Numbered from the stretch's first letter, positions 28,083 to 37,340 are shown. The stretch is 64,000 nucleotides of DNA from Acerihabitans arboris (GCF_010131535.1 NZ_WUBS01000003.1:62001-126000); one strand, 5' to 3'. The notes: generated from the letters alone by a model not told the origin. Program-made: numbers and translations.

Positions 28083-29078
28083 CTACTTGATCTCGTCTTC
28101 TTCCTGGCCGCCGTTGACACGCGGCCGGACGACCTTGCCTTTCTTCTCGGCCGCCTTGACCAGTTCGGCCTCTTCGTGCGCCCAGTGCCAATAATTGACT
28201 TCGTGGGGACTGTGTTCGGTAGCGGTCACGAACATTTCCGTGGAGAAAGCGTTGCGAAGCTCGTTGGCGATGTCTTCCTTCCAGGCTTTCCGCAGTTGCT
28301 GAGTGGTGATGCGGCGGGTGACGCGGGTACCGGTCCGCATAATAAGCTCGGCTATTTCCCTGGCTCTGGCATAGCAGGATTCCGTATCGGGACAGATCTC
28401 GTTGACCATACCGAGGGACAGGGCCTTACGGGCAGTGATGATCTCGCCGGTCAGTTCCGCATAGGCATATCTCTTGCGGCCCATCAGTTCCCGCCAGGCA
28501 ATGCCGATGCCGTCGCCGGGGACCATGTTGACCCGGAAGTGCATATCCGTGGTCCAGGCATCCTCGGTACAAAGGGTAAGATCGCTGAAAAGCACCAGAT
28601 CGGTGTGGAAAGCGGCGCCGTTCCATACGCCGATGGTGGGCACTTCCACATCGAATACCTGGCCTTCAATATCGTTGGTACCGTCATAATATTGATATTC
28701 ATACATCTTCCAGGCTTCTTCCGGCGCGGAGTTGAACTCGGTAGCCGGACCCCAGTTGCCCTGATCGTCAAGCCGGCCGATGCCCTTCATAAAGTCCTTT
28801 CCCGTCCCACCGAGGATGATGACCTCGTTGTCTGGATCCCTGCCGGCCCAGTCGAAAAAATAGTGCAGGGCCTGATGCGCGGGAGCACCCCACTGCAGGC
28901 TGTCGCCGTTGGTATGCAGCCGGGCTTCGAGAATTCCGTTTTCCCGTTTCATGGTGAAGCAGTGTTTCAATTTTTCCGAATACTCTTCGAAACGCATATG
29001 AGGAATTGTTCCCAGTTCCTTATGGGACATTTCTTTACGTTTTCCATGATCAGACTCGTAATTGGCTTTAATCGCCAT
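28083..29078 (-). CDS. Crotonase-superfamily C-C hydrolase, 6-oxocamphor-hydrolase-like
   Basis: A 331-residue crotonase-fold protein whose closest recognised relative is 6-oxocamphor hydrolase, which opens cyclic beta-diketones by a retro-Claisen reaction without CoA. The N-terminal part aligns well (FEEYSEKL, RENGILEARLHTNGDSLQW, NEVIILGGTGKDF). The known catalytic set His122, His145, Asp154 corresponds here to H158 (AAFHTDL), H180 (DMHF) and D189 (VPGDG), with almost the same spacing. It is longer than the roughly 257-residue enzyme, with extra residues at both ends and a charged, KR-rich C-terminus. The ATG at 29078 follows AGGAG. An ordinary enoyl-CoA hydratase is less likely. Confidence 0.75.
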   Translation of the reverse strand: MAIKANYESDHGKRKEMSHKELGTIPHMRFEEYSEKLKHCFTMKRENGILEARLHTNGDSLQWGAPAHQALHYFFDWAGRDPDNEVIILGGTGKDFMKGIGRLDDQGNWGPATEFNSAPEEAWKMYEYQYYDGTNDIEGQVFDVEVPTIGVWNGAAFHTDLVLFSDLTLCTEDAWTTDMHFRVNMVPGDGIGIAWRELMGRKRYAYAELTGEIITARKALSLGMVNEICPDTESCYARAREIAELIMRTGTRVTRRITTQQLRKAWKEDIANELRNAFSTEMFVTATEHSPHEVNYWHWAHEEAELVKAAEKKGKVVRPRVNGGQEEDEIK

Positions 29079-29144
29079 GGTTTACTCCTTTGTAGCTTTA
29101 TTAATTAGAATCCATTAGAGGTGGAAGCAATACAAATTTAGGTC

Positions 29145-29157
29145 ATGTGACCCACAT
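29145..29157. promoter_or_regulatory. Operator-like motif, copy 1 (ATGTGACCCACAT)
   Basis: A perfect inverted repeat ATGTG-ACC-CACAT, 66 bp upstream of the crotonase-like start. An almost identical copy lies at 29303-29315. It may bind the LysR protein encoded upstream or CRP/FNR-type factors; the binding protein is not known. Confidence 0.4.
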
Positions 29158-29302
29158 TTCTTGGCCTGGTGTTTTCTAACCATAAAAAAATGTACCATCG
29201 CCATACAACAGGCGGAAATTCTTTTTATTTTTTCGGCTATCTATTTTCGGCATAACCATTTTGGCAACTCTGCCGAGTGACGGCGGATTTTTGAAGAAAA
29301 AT

Positions 29303-29315
29303 ATGTGACCTACAT
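29303..29315. promoter_or_regulatory. Operator-like motif, copy 2 (ATGTGACCTACAT), CRP-like
   Basis: One base differs from copy 1. With its flank it also reads TGTGA-N6-TCATA, nine of ten positions of a CRP box. The centres of the copies are 158 bp apart, near fifteen helical turns. Confidence 0.4.
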
Positions 29316-29566
29316 CATAAAAATAAAATAATAAATTACCCAATAATTATCACTATCGGTTAAAAATAGGAACGGCAGTTTTTATTAAAATATCATGAAA
29401 CATGAAAATTAATAAACCCATAAGCACACGCGCGGAGTTGGACATAACGAAGAATATAGCTATAGATATATTTGTGACTGCTTAATTAAATTTTAATTAG
29501 CATTCAGCTGTAAATGAAGGCTTGATGCATATGCATCTAGGGTGGGTTAAGGCGTGATACTTCAAC

Positions 29567-30463
29567 CTATTGTTTTAAAAAAGTTTTAAACTCCCTCAAG
29601 AATGTGGCCACCGAGGGATTGGTATTTTTGTTATCCCATACCAGTTCCAGGTTGAACCAGCAATCCTCTTCGACAATGTCCTGCATGACGCAGTTCTGGC
29701 CGATCAGATATTTCCGGTGCCTGGGCATCAGGAGCACCGCGCGGTCGGTAAATTCCAGGTTAAAACAGCAGGTCTTAAGATTGGGGTATTCTTTATCCAG
29801 GGTGAAGTCAATGTTATGAATGGTCAAGAAACGGGTGCTGTATTCATCGGACAAGGAAAATTCCCGGGGGTCAATGCGCATTATCGGCCATTCGCTGACC
29901 TCACGCAGGGAAACGCTACCGCGTCCTGCCAGGGGATGACATTTATTTACCACCACGCACAGCGGATCGGTTTGGAAAGGCAGCGTGCAAAATCTCGATT
30001 CATTGGCCATAAAATTAGGTCTGATAAGAAAGCCTATATCGCTGGTGTGATTATTCAGTAAAGAGAGGGCTTCATCCAGCTCGCTATCGCGGCATTCTAT
30101 GGCGATATCGCTATGCTTGGCGCGAAACTGCGTCAGAAAAGTAATTAAAAATTTCTGGATAGCCTCCCCCAGGAAAGTTATGGCAAGCCGGCGTCGGCTT
30201 TTTCCGGTAAAAGACTGAATCGCCGATACCGACGTTTCATATTGGAACAATATTTTACCTGCTTCTTCGGAAAAAAATTTCCCCGCGGTAGTCAGTTCAA
30301 CCTTATGGGTGTCGCGTTTAAAGAAACTGGCTTCAAAATACTCCTCCAAATATTTCATATGCCGACTTAATACCGGCTGAGTGATATTCATTTTTTGCGC
30401 GGCTTTAGTAAAATTCAGTGTTTTCGATAATAAAACAAACTCATGTAAAATTTTAATTTCCAT
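29567..30463 (-). CDS. LysR-family regulator of the CoA pathway
   Basis: A 298-residue LysR-type regulator. Helix-turn-helix at residues 3-60 (LNFTKAAQKMNITQPVLSRHMKYLEEYF), effector domain from about 90 to 290 (IRPNFMANESRFCTLPF, LAGRGSVSLREVSEWPIMRIDP). It is encoded upstream of and in the same direction as the crotonase/BKACE operon, separated by the 488-bp region with the repeated operator motif, which makes it the likely local regulator. Its base composition is more AT-rich than the metabolic genes. Start at ATG 30463. Confidence 0.85.
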   Translation of the reverse strand: MEIKILHEFVLLSKTLNFTKAAQKMNITQPVLSRHMKYLEEYFEASFFKRDTHKVELTTAGKFFSEEAGKILFQYETSVSAIQSFTGKSRRRLAITFLGEAIQKFLITFLTQFRAKHSDIAIECRDSELDEALSLLNNHTSDIGFLIRPNFMANESRFCTLPFQTDPLCVVVNKCHPLAGRGSVSLREVSEWPIMRIDPREFSLSDEYSTRFLTIHNIDFTLDKEYPNLKTCCFNLEFTDRAVLLMPRHRKYLIGQNCVMQDIVEEDCWFNLELVWDNKNTNPSVATFLREFKTFLKQ

Positions 30464-31205
30464 GATAATTCTCTTTTCACTGAATAATACATGTCCTTAT
30501 CCTACTGGAGAGTCATAGGCTAAACTGTGAGACCCATCAAAGAGCGTTGCTCTGATGGGGCTTTAGTTATGCTGTTTATGCATAGTCACAATTAAACAAC
30601 GGCATAACGCGGATATATTTAATTCAAATGTGATTTAAATGTTAAAGAATATTTAATTGCCGCCGCCTAAATAACCGCGCTTAATAGCGCCCCCTTTTTG
30701 TTAGCCCTGTCCGTTGCCGGGGCAATGGGGACACCGCTTTGATGACCTTGGCAACATATTTCGGTAATTGCCGCATATGTCGGCACCGGTGATTGCGGGT
30801 CACTGTTTCATGTAAAAATAGTAGGAACGTATCCATAATCCCTTCTCGCGGTCCCCGTCCCCACCAGCGAGCCATCCGTGTTCGCTTTGAGTGCCAGTAC
30901 AAGACTACGGACGTCAAATTCCGCGCCTAAGTCCTCCCCGGATTGCGCCCGCCCCATCAGTTCAATCCACGGGTTGCGCCAATACGCCCCCGTTTCAGCA
31001 CATATTGCCGGACGGATTCACCGCCCGGCGCGCAGCTGGCCGAATGCACGACGCTCATGCTACCCCTGGAATGATAGACAATGGTCTGCAAGGCCAGCGT
31101 GCCACGCAGGAGCTGTTTGAGTCGGCCTTAGAACGTTTGTTTTGATATTTCTAGCCGTATCTGCTTACCCTGACTGAGATTGGCGGTCGTAGCGCTGATG
31201 TCCCG
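30464..31205. other. Gene-free stretch with hairpin and debris
   Basis: In these 742 bp no frame shows a recognisable family, and codon choice varies. A hairpin with stems CCCATC/GATGGG and AGAGC/GCTCT around a GTT loop is at 30533-30559. The GC-rich part from 30680 to 31140 is probably decayed coding sequence of unknown origin. Confidence 0.4.
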
Positions 31206-32762
31206 TTAATTGACGTTTTTTGCATTGCTCGCAGCATTCTCTCCGGCTATCCTGCCCGAATTCAAGCCGAATCCAAACGTCTCCCCGGCCATATTCAGGT
31301 CATAGGTATCACCGTATAAACCACCGGCATCATCGCCGGCGGCATACAAGCCGGGAATGATGGTGCCGTCCTGGGTAACAACCCGCATTTTACCGTCAAT
31401 TTTTATGCCCCCCAAGGTGCCCAGCGCCTGTGAGACTGATTTCAATGCATAAAATGGCGGTGTTTTAATCGGACGTAAGTATCTGGATTCTTTATTAAAT
31501 ACGGTATCTTCTTTATTATCTGAAAAAGTATTATATTCCGCAACCGTATTTTTTAGCCGCTCCGGATCCACGGCCATCAATTTTGCCAAATCATCCAATG
31601 TATTGGCTTTAAAGGCCACCGGCACGTCTTTTTGCGCCAGTTTTTCGAAATCCGCATCCAGATTAATCAAGGGGGTATTCACCGGAATAAAATCGCCGAT
31701 GGCGACCTCGTTACCGTCTTTGATAAGATGATTTCTGGTGGCGTCATCATACAGGGTAAACATTACGCCGCCGGCTTTGACCAGTGCATTCCCCGCGTGG
31801 GGCCACATGATGGTATTGTCTTCGTTGGTAAAACGATTTCCATTACCATCGACCCACAGGTAGGGCTGAATAGCGGCTACCCCCGCATGGTTTCCAATGG
31901 ACGCCCCCCGTACGCCGGGACGGTGGCCGTGCAGCACACCCAACCCTTCTTTACCCGCCCCCGCCGACCAGGCCATTGCCAAACCGTCGCCATCTTTACC
32001 GGCGGGCGCGGCAAAAGTCAGATCGGCAATACCGATATATTTTTTCAACATTTCTTTATTGTTTGCATAACCGCCGGTGGCGATAACCACCGCTTTGGCT
32101 TCAATACGAACAGGATTGCCCTGGCTATTCTCAGCCATAACGCCTGTTACGGCGCCATTATCAGTGATAAGCGTTTTTCCTGCGGTTTTCATTAATATCT
32201 CAACATTTTTCATTTCTTTAAACTTATTGAAAAACGCCGTAATGACACTGCGGCCGCGTCCATTTCTCGGCCCCTTGACCACATGCCATGTCATTGCGCC
32301 GCCGGGTACGCCGGGACCAATGAATTCAAATTCCACGCCTTTGGATTTGACCCATTCAAACGTATCAGCGGACCGGTCAACAAAAGCTCTGGCAACATAC
32401 GGGTTCGCTTTCCAATGGCTGTAATCCATAATGGTTTTAAACGCCATATCAGGCGTGACTAAAATGCCCTGATGCAGTTGCATTGAGCTGTTGGCGGCAA
32501 AGAAACCCTCGGCGAAATTACCCGTTCCCCCGACCGTCGCCTGTTTTTCCAGAATAACAACATTGACGCCTTTTTCCGCGGCCGCCATGGCCGCGGCTGT
32601 CCCCGCCGCACCGGCGCCAATAATGACAACGTCCGTTTTTTTAGTCACTAGGGCGCTGTTCATCGTGTTAACCGCAGCGGTTTGATCCTGGGCTGCGCAG
32701 GTGACAACGCCGGTTAGTGAAATGCAAAGCAATATTAATATTTTTTGTATTAATAATATCAT
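31206..32762 (-). CDS. Secreted FAD-dependent reductase, second copy (no FMN domain)
   Basis: A 518-residue flavoprotein with an N-terminal hydrophobic signal (KILILLCISLTGVVTCAAQ) and, from about residue 42, a Rossmann FAD site (DVVIIGAGAAGTAAAMAAAEKG). The fold is the same fumarate-reductase/KstD type as the first reductase, ending in GETFGFGLNSGRIAGENAA. It has no FMN-binding domain and no haem motif, so it needs an external electron partner or acts as a dehydrogenase. The fumarate-reductase His is again missing (LGTLGGIKIDG). The ATG at 32762 follows AGGAA. It is encoded after the DUF8021-like and porin genes in one direction. Confidence 0.85.
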   Translation of the reverse strand: MILLIQKILILLCISLTGVVTCAAQDQTAAVNTMNSALVTKKTDVVIIGAGAAGTAAAMAAAEKGVNVVILEKQATVGGTGNFAEGFFAANSSMQLHQGILVTPDMAFKTIMDYSHWKANPYVARAFVDRSADTFEWVKSKGVEFEFIGPGVPGGAMTWHVVKGPRNGRGRSVITAFFNKFKEMKNVEILMKTAGKTLITDNGAVTGVMAENSQGNPVRIEAKAVVIATGGYANNKEMLKKYIGIADLTFAAPAGKDGDGLAMAWSAGAGKEGLGVLHGHRPGVRGASIGNHAGVAAIQPYLWVDGNGNRFTNEDNTIMWPHAGNALVKAGGVMFTLYDDATRNHLIKDGNEVAIGDFIPVNTPLINLDADFEKLAQKDVPVAFKANTLDDLAKLMAVDPERLKNTVAEYNTFSDNKEDTVFNKESRYLRPIKTPPFYALKSVSQALGTLGGIKIDGKMRVVTQDGTIIPGLYAAGDDAGGLYGDTYDLNMAGETFGFGLNSGRIAGENAASNAKNVN

Positions 32763-32809
32763 AGTGTTCCTACTTCTGAATTAGAGGAGCCATCTCAATC
32801 CGGTAAAAG

Positions 32810-33904
32810 TTATTTTTTGGCCGCATCCATAGTCCATACCGAACCGCTGCCTGCCGGCTGCATATGCATATAACGCTGCACGCCTTCGATCTTGCCGCCA
32901 TAGTATTTCACTACTTCCACCGTTTGCATGGTGGCCGGCATCGATGTTAAAACCGGGACATACGGCAGTGAGCCATGCGTATGCAGGGACTGGCGGGGAG
33001 TGCCGTTGGGATCATGGATATCCTTGGGCAAGTGGGTCCAGCCGGCTGAAGAGTCACCGGGGACAAAGGTGGATTCAAGCCCCGGCGTAATAAAGCTGGG
33101 AAAAACCACGCCGTTAATGATGCCAAAACTTGCCGACACGCCCTGTTGTTCATCGACAACGACCCGTACGTTTTTGTCCTCAGGGCGGTCTGACATGGTA
33201 CAGGGTACGGAAACGCCGCCTTTGGTGACCCGGTGGGAGAGATCCGGGGCATCCGCCTGGGTAATGACCTTGAGCGCATCAGGATCTTCAATAACGCGTC
33301 CACCCATTTCAACCAGTTCGCATGATGCTGAACCGATAGGATTACCATAGCTTTTATCAAAAATACTGTATGCCACGTGCGTAAGCTGTGCACGGTTGGC
33401 CTTGTGGTTGGCGGGAACAGTATAGCTCCAGGCCTTGGGCAGATTTTCAAGTTCGTGCGGCGCGAAAAGCTGGCCCGATTCTCCCCGGGAACGGCTAATA
33501 TACAATTCCAGTTCCGTCAGGAGCCGATTTTTCACTTTAAGCCGGCCATAAAATACCGAGGGGCTGTCTCCTTCTGAAACTTCGGCAATAACAAAAATCT
33601 GCCCCGTCCCAGGATCTATTACATATTGTCCGGTACCCGGCGTCTTAAAATCCGTGACTGAACGCCACAACGTGCTCATCACGGGGGAAACCGGTGTTCC
33701 ATTTTCAGTTAGCCGGTAATTGCGGGCCAATGGCAGAGATTCACTTTTATGCTGCTTCATCGAAGTGAGTACTTGTAAGGCAATATCTTGTAAGCAATTG
33801 CGATCACAGCCCCCGGGTTGTTCCCCTGCCGCCTGCGACAATAGGGGGGATGCCAAAAGATCCATGCCTAAACCAAAAATCAAAATAACGGTTTTCTTTT
33901 TCAT
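32810..33904 (-). CDS. Secreted DUF8021-like protein
   Basis: A 364-residue protein with a signal peptide (KKKTVILIFGLGMDLLASPLLSQAAG) and, after cleavage, CDRNCLQDIALQVLTSM then LPLARNYRLTENGTPVSP. This cysteine pair and TENG phrase resemble the NTF2-like DUF8021 domain. A further CELVEMGGRV and HTHGSLPYVPVL follow in the C-terminal half, and two more Cys occur (SCELV, PCTMS). Function is unknown. Encoded between a porin gene and the second reductase gene, it may bind or isomerise the substrate in the periplasm. The ATG at 33904 has AGGA upstream at slightly wide spacing. Confidence 0.55.
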   Translation of the reverse strand: MKKKTVILIFGLGMDLLASPLLSQAAGEQPGGCDRNCLQDIALQVLTSMKQHKSESLPLARNYRLTENGTPVSPVMSTLWRSVTDFKTPGTGQYVIDPGTGQIFVIAEVSEGDSPSVFYGRLKVKNRLLTELELYISRSRGESGQLFAPHELENLPKAWSYTVPANHKANRAQLTHVAYSIFDKSYGNPIGSASCELVEMGGRVIEDPDALKVITQADAPDLSHRVTKGGVSVPCTMSDRPEDKNVRVVVDEQQGVSASFGIINGVVFPSFITPGLESTFVPGDSSAGWTHLPKDIHDPNGTPRQSLHTHGSLPYVPVLTSMPATMQTVEVVKYYGGKIEGVQRYMHMQPAGSGSVWTMDAAKK

Positions 33905-33966
33905 TGGTGTCAATCCTGTTCTCATTGATTAATCGTTTTACAAAAAAGATTATTGAAATCCGGCGT

Positions 33967-35367
33967 CTAAGGATTACCAAACGCCAGCGCGACTGTTACG
34001 CCAGCCAACCAGCCGCTGGCCGGTACATTGGCGGAGGTTCTGGATATTGCACTGTCTGGATTGATGATATATTCGACAGCGGGCTGGATTTTGAGATAGC
34101 GCCCGACGGCAAAAGTGGAGCTTAATTCAATTCTGTATTCGTTAGATGGCGTCATCTGGTCACTGCCCCCCAGTGACTCGCGGAGTTCACGCTGGGCCAA
34201 CAGCGTTGATTTATTGAGATAAATTTGCATCACCTTGCCGGTAATTTGATCAAGATTTATCCCGTTTGGCAGGGGGATTTGCGGTTTGTCCCAGGCCAGG
34301 CCTAACGTGAAGCCCCAGCCTACGGGTCTTGCATCGTCGAACGAGTGTTCCATGGTGCCGAAATAGCCCAGATTACTGGGGATATCTTTTCCGGTAGCGG
34401 CGACTTTGCCATTTTCAGACCAGACTGTTTTCCCAAACTTGAACACAAAGCCGCTTGAACCCCGGTGATTTTTGTCTGTTTCGTAAGGGTCGCTGACCCG
34501 CGTATCCGCGTAAAAGTAATTAAGTTGGTAATCTTCGGGGTAGGCTGCGTAGGAAAAATCCGTTTTGTAACGCAGCGAAGTGACAACGAAGGTTCCCGTG
34601 CCTCCACCCATGCCGAACGCATCCCAACCGTTATCTTTTATAAGAGAACTATATTCGCGCATTTGCTGTACTCCGGCTTCCACAGCAACCGCGCGTGATA
34701 CCTTATAACCCACTCTTGCCCCCATACTTCCGGTGCTTGCGTCAGGAACGCCGCTATCCCATTTCACCAACGCATCGGTGCAAAGAAAATCAATGCCGCA
34801 ATTGGGCGAAAAGTAGTACCGCTGTAGATTAGTCTTGCCAAATTCAAGGTTCACTCGCTCTTCTTGCAAGGTCGTCTCAAAGGTTAGAAGCGAGAGCCAG
34901 GGACTCATGCTGGCGGCATGAGACGGATATTGATCGCCCCCCAGGTAGCTGCTGGCATAGCTGCCGAATTCCATGGTTTCACCGTTTTCATCGGCGGGCA
35001 TATGCCAGGGGAATATGACGCCTTCGATATGGATTTTTGAATGGGGCATGTTAGCTAATTTTTCTAAATCCAGATCAACCGCATTGATAAAAATCGTCTG
35101 GCCGCCGGTATGGCCAACCCGGGCGCCGGTGCTGATATTATTGAACAACGAGCTCAGTATCAGGCCGCGATAAATAATACCTTTATCATTTAAAAATTCG
35201 CCCAGTCCCGGTTCCGATTCCTGATACCAGCCTTTGGCTAAATAAGGGTTATCGGTGATCGGGGCATCGGGTGTTTTAACGGCGGCGTCTTTAGGCAGAG
35301 GTTGCTCGGACGCCCATAAATTCATTACCCAAAATAACAGCATCCCAGCAATCAAAAAATTACGCAT
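33967..35367 (-). CDS. Carbohydrate-selective porin, OprB family (second copy)
   Basis: A 466-residue outer-membrane protein with a signal peptide (FLIAGMLLFWVMNLWASEQ) and OprB-like pattern (LGEFLNDKGIIYRGLILSSLFNN, LEFGKTNLQRYYFSPNCGIDFLC, ending in VALAFGNP). A pair of Cys lies in the same region as NCNVPSSC of the first porin. It leads the second reductase block (porin, DUF8021-like, reductase), which mirrors the first block. AT-rich upstream sequence holds no clear CRP, FNR or sigma-54 box. Confidence 0.8.
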   Translation of the reverse strand: MRNFLIAGMLLFWVMNLWASEQPLPKDAAVKTPDAPITDNPYLAKGWYQESEPGLGEFLNDKGIIYRGLILSSLFNNISTGARVGHTGGQTIFINAVDLDLEKLANMPHSKIHIEGVIFPWHMPADENGETMEFGSYASSYLGGDQYPSHAASMSPWLSLLTFETTLQEERVNLEFGKTNLQRYYFSPNCGIDFLCTDALVKWDSGVPDASTGSMGARVGYKVSRAVAVEAGVQQMREYSSLIKDNGWDAFGMGGGTGTFVVTSLRYKTDFSYAAYPEDYQLNYFYADTRVSDPYETDKNHRGSSGFVFKFGKTVWSENGKVAATGKDIPSNLGYFGTMEHSFDDARPVGWGFTLGLAWDKPQIPLPNGINLDQITGKVMQIYLNKSTLLAQRELRESLGGSDQMTPSNEYRIELSSTFAVGRYLKIQPAVEYIINPDSAISRTSANVPASGWLAGVTVALAFGNP

Positions 35368-35697
35368 AAAAACTCCACATAATATTTTTTGTTATTTACA
35401 CTTTTATTAATGCCATTAAGTCCTTATCCGACAAGCGCCGTGCGAACAAGTCGCAGCATCAATACACTGTGTTGCTATCGCGATCTGCAATAGTCATCGT
35501 GACGATAAAAAGCCATTTGTCATTCACTCTGACCTATTGTCGTTTATAGATATGTTTTTGCCGTTATTTTCATCGGACCGATTTCTGACTCAGCCAAGTA
35601 TGAATAACCACTTTTTTGCTGTTGGTCGTTATATTTATGGCGACAATTGAGCAGAACAGCGAGTATCAGCCTGGCCACAACAATCAGCATGGTCGTA
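35368..35697 (-). other. Gene-free upstream region of the second reductase block
   Basis: About 330 bp with moderately AT-rich sequence. No consensus regulatory site was recognised. The promoter for the porin/DUF8021/reductase genes must lie here. Confidence 0.35.
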
Positions 35698-36206
35698 TTA
35701 ATGCCGGCAATTTAGCCGCCGGCGGCTGCAAGAGTCTAGATGAATGGTATTTACCCGCACTGAATCCGCCGATCTCCGGCGCCTTGCCGGAGGTGATGCC
35801 GAACCGCGCAGGAATGCTGCTTCGGTGTAATCCATTGTATTATCAGCGGCACTATTCCCGCCATACAGAATCCAACAGCGCATCCCTGCAGGACACCAAT
35901 GATAGCGGGGGCGACATGGAATCCATCGGCCCAGGGCATGGTCAGCGTGGTAACCGATATCAGCATAATGATGACGATAATTGACATTGCCGCCCCGAAA
36001 CGACCACCGAACGGGCCACTGAGGAAGAATGAAAGCGACGGGCGCAGCATAAAATAGGTCATCAGTTGCACCGCCTGCGGGAGTCCAACGCTCAGGTTTT
36101 TGGCTACCGCGCCCAGTAGGAAACACAAGCCAGCCAGACAGCATCTGGCACGGATGGCCCAACACATCGTTGAGTAGGTTAATTGTACAGGTTCAATATT
36201 AGTCAT
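35698..36206 (-). pseudogene. Truncated, frameshifted MFS-type transporter gene
   Basis: A minus-strand frame from ATG 36206 encodes about 130 residues of hydrophobic, transporter-like sequence (LCFLLGAVAKNLSVGLPQ; SFFLSGPFGGRFGAAMSIIVIIM; FCMAGIVPLIIQWITPKQ), then turns to Arg-rich nonsense as the sense frame shifts. Only the N-terminal third of a major facilitator is present. It stands upstream of the second porin, as an MFS gene does in the first reductase block, and so may be the lost carrier of this block. Confidence 0.6.
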
Positions 36207-36749
36207 GGTGCTTTTATCCCCATAATAAATACGGCTACTTTCAGTAACATTTCCTGCGGACTGTCGCCAGGTTACTTGCCAGTCTGGCCTGAAAACTCGC
36301 GAGCGGGATTGACATGATAATGGCTGTTGGCATTGAGCATTTCACTTGGGCTGATTCGCGCCGTACACATACCAGAAATAATGGTTGATCGTCGGAAAAA
36401 CTGCATATGGCAGTGGTGGTGAAACAGTCATGATTTGCCGCAACCACTCTCTTTAACCTGGAGTTTTCCGTCTTAATCTCGAGTGATGTGATACTGGCAA
36501 ATACCTATTCTGACCGCAAAGACTGAGCATGAAGAACCGAATAAAACCATCGATTTTATTTTTTACGCTGTTCCTTAATTCATTGGCACGAGACATGGGG
36601 CTGCGCGAAGTGTTACTTTTATATGATAAAGGCAGTCACAGTGGTAATTCTTTTTTATATTTGAGTTATGTTAGTCATACATAACAAGGCAAATAGCGTA
36701 ATTAGAGGTCAACGGTGATACCGCCCTGTTCGAGGGAAACAAAGAACAC
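36207..36749. other. Gene-free stretch between MFS and IS66 remnants
   Basis: About 540 bp with only short frames and no recognisable family or regulatory site. It lies inside a row of decayed genes and is probably old debris. Confidence 0.4.
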
Positions 36750-37062
36750 CGGGTGTTCGCAGCAGACTGTATGGCGATGTCCGCCTTAAGTTCTTTGCGC
36801 TGTTTATCGCCGATAAAAGCCCGGTGGCCAAACGCGCCCTCGATATTATCCGCGAGCCGTGTAAATTTGAGCGCAAAATCAGACACCGGCCGGCGGATAA
36901 GAAGTGTCAATGGCGAAAGCGCTATGCCCCCCCAACTGAACGCCTTCCACGAGCGGTTGTTGCGGCATGCGCACACCGCGCCCGACGTTGGGCTGCGCAA
37001 AGCACTGGATTATACTCTGGAACGTTGGCCGGCCTTGTTGCGCTTCTTCCCCCGCTTAAAAT
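36750..37062 (+). pseudogene. IS66-family transposase fragment with frameshift
   Basis: Two plus-strand frames together spell the C-terminal third of an IS66 transposase: LYGDVRLKFFALFIADKSPVAKRAL then DIIREPCKFERKIR and KKCQWRKRYAPP in one frame, then after about 36925 QLNAFHERLLRHA and KALDYTLERWPALLRFF in another. In intact IS66 proteins these run on to the LEIDNN motif, which is absent. No ends or target duplications were recognised. It is inactive. Confidence 0.6.
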
Positions 37063-37340
37063 AGATCCTTAACCTGGCCGGGCGTGACGCCGTAGACGTG
37101 ACGCAGGGCGGTGGCGAAATTGGCCGGGCTATTGTAGCCGGCCAGGCCGGCCGCCTGCGCGATGCCAATCCCTTCTTTTTGCATAGCCAGTATGGCCCGC
37201 TGCAGGCGGCAATTGCGCAGGTATTCAAATACTGTCATGTTGAATATCTGACGGAAGTGACGCTGCAGGGTACTTTCACTCATGCCGACGCTGCTGGCTA
37301 TTTCCGCCTGGCGTGAGGCAAAGGTCTGACACCCGTGTCT
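37056..37340 (-). pseudogene. AraC-type regulator, C-terminal fragment
   Basis: The DNA-binding domain of an AraC-family regulator is readable: ASRQAEIASSVGMSESTLQRHFRQIF, then LRNCRLQRAILAM and IAQAAGLAGYNSPANFATALRHVYGVTPGQVKDLF. The whole N-terminal sensing part is missing, and upstream sequence loses the family pattern. It lies between IS66 debris and the atoB stop. It could still be expressed from an internal ATG (37283), but a working regulator is unlikely. Confidence 0.7.

Larger units (their letters stand above)
29079..29566 (-). promoter_or_regulatory. Upstream region of the CoA pathway operon
   Basis: A 488-bp AT-rich gap without a gene, bounded by the crotonase-like gene and the stop of the LysR gene. 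It holds two copies of an ATGTGACCYACAT motif, listed separately. No sigma-54 element was found. Confidence 0.5.

Noticed and set aside
30681-31145. Several 60-85-residue frames on both strands
   Set aside because: They overlap each other, lack ribosome-binding sites and show no family pattern.
36241-36447. 68-codon minus-strand frame
   Set aside because: No family, no ribosome-binding site, placed within debris.
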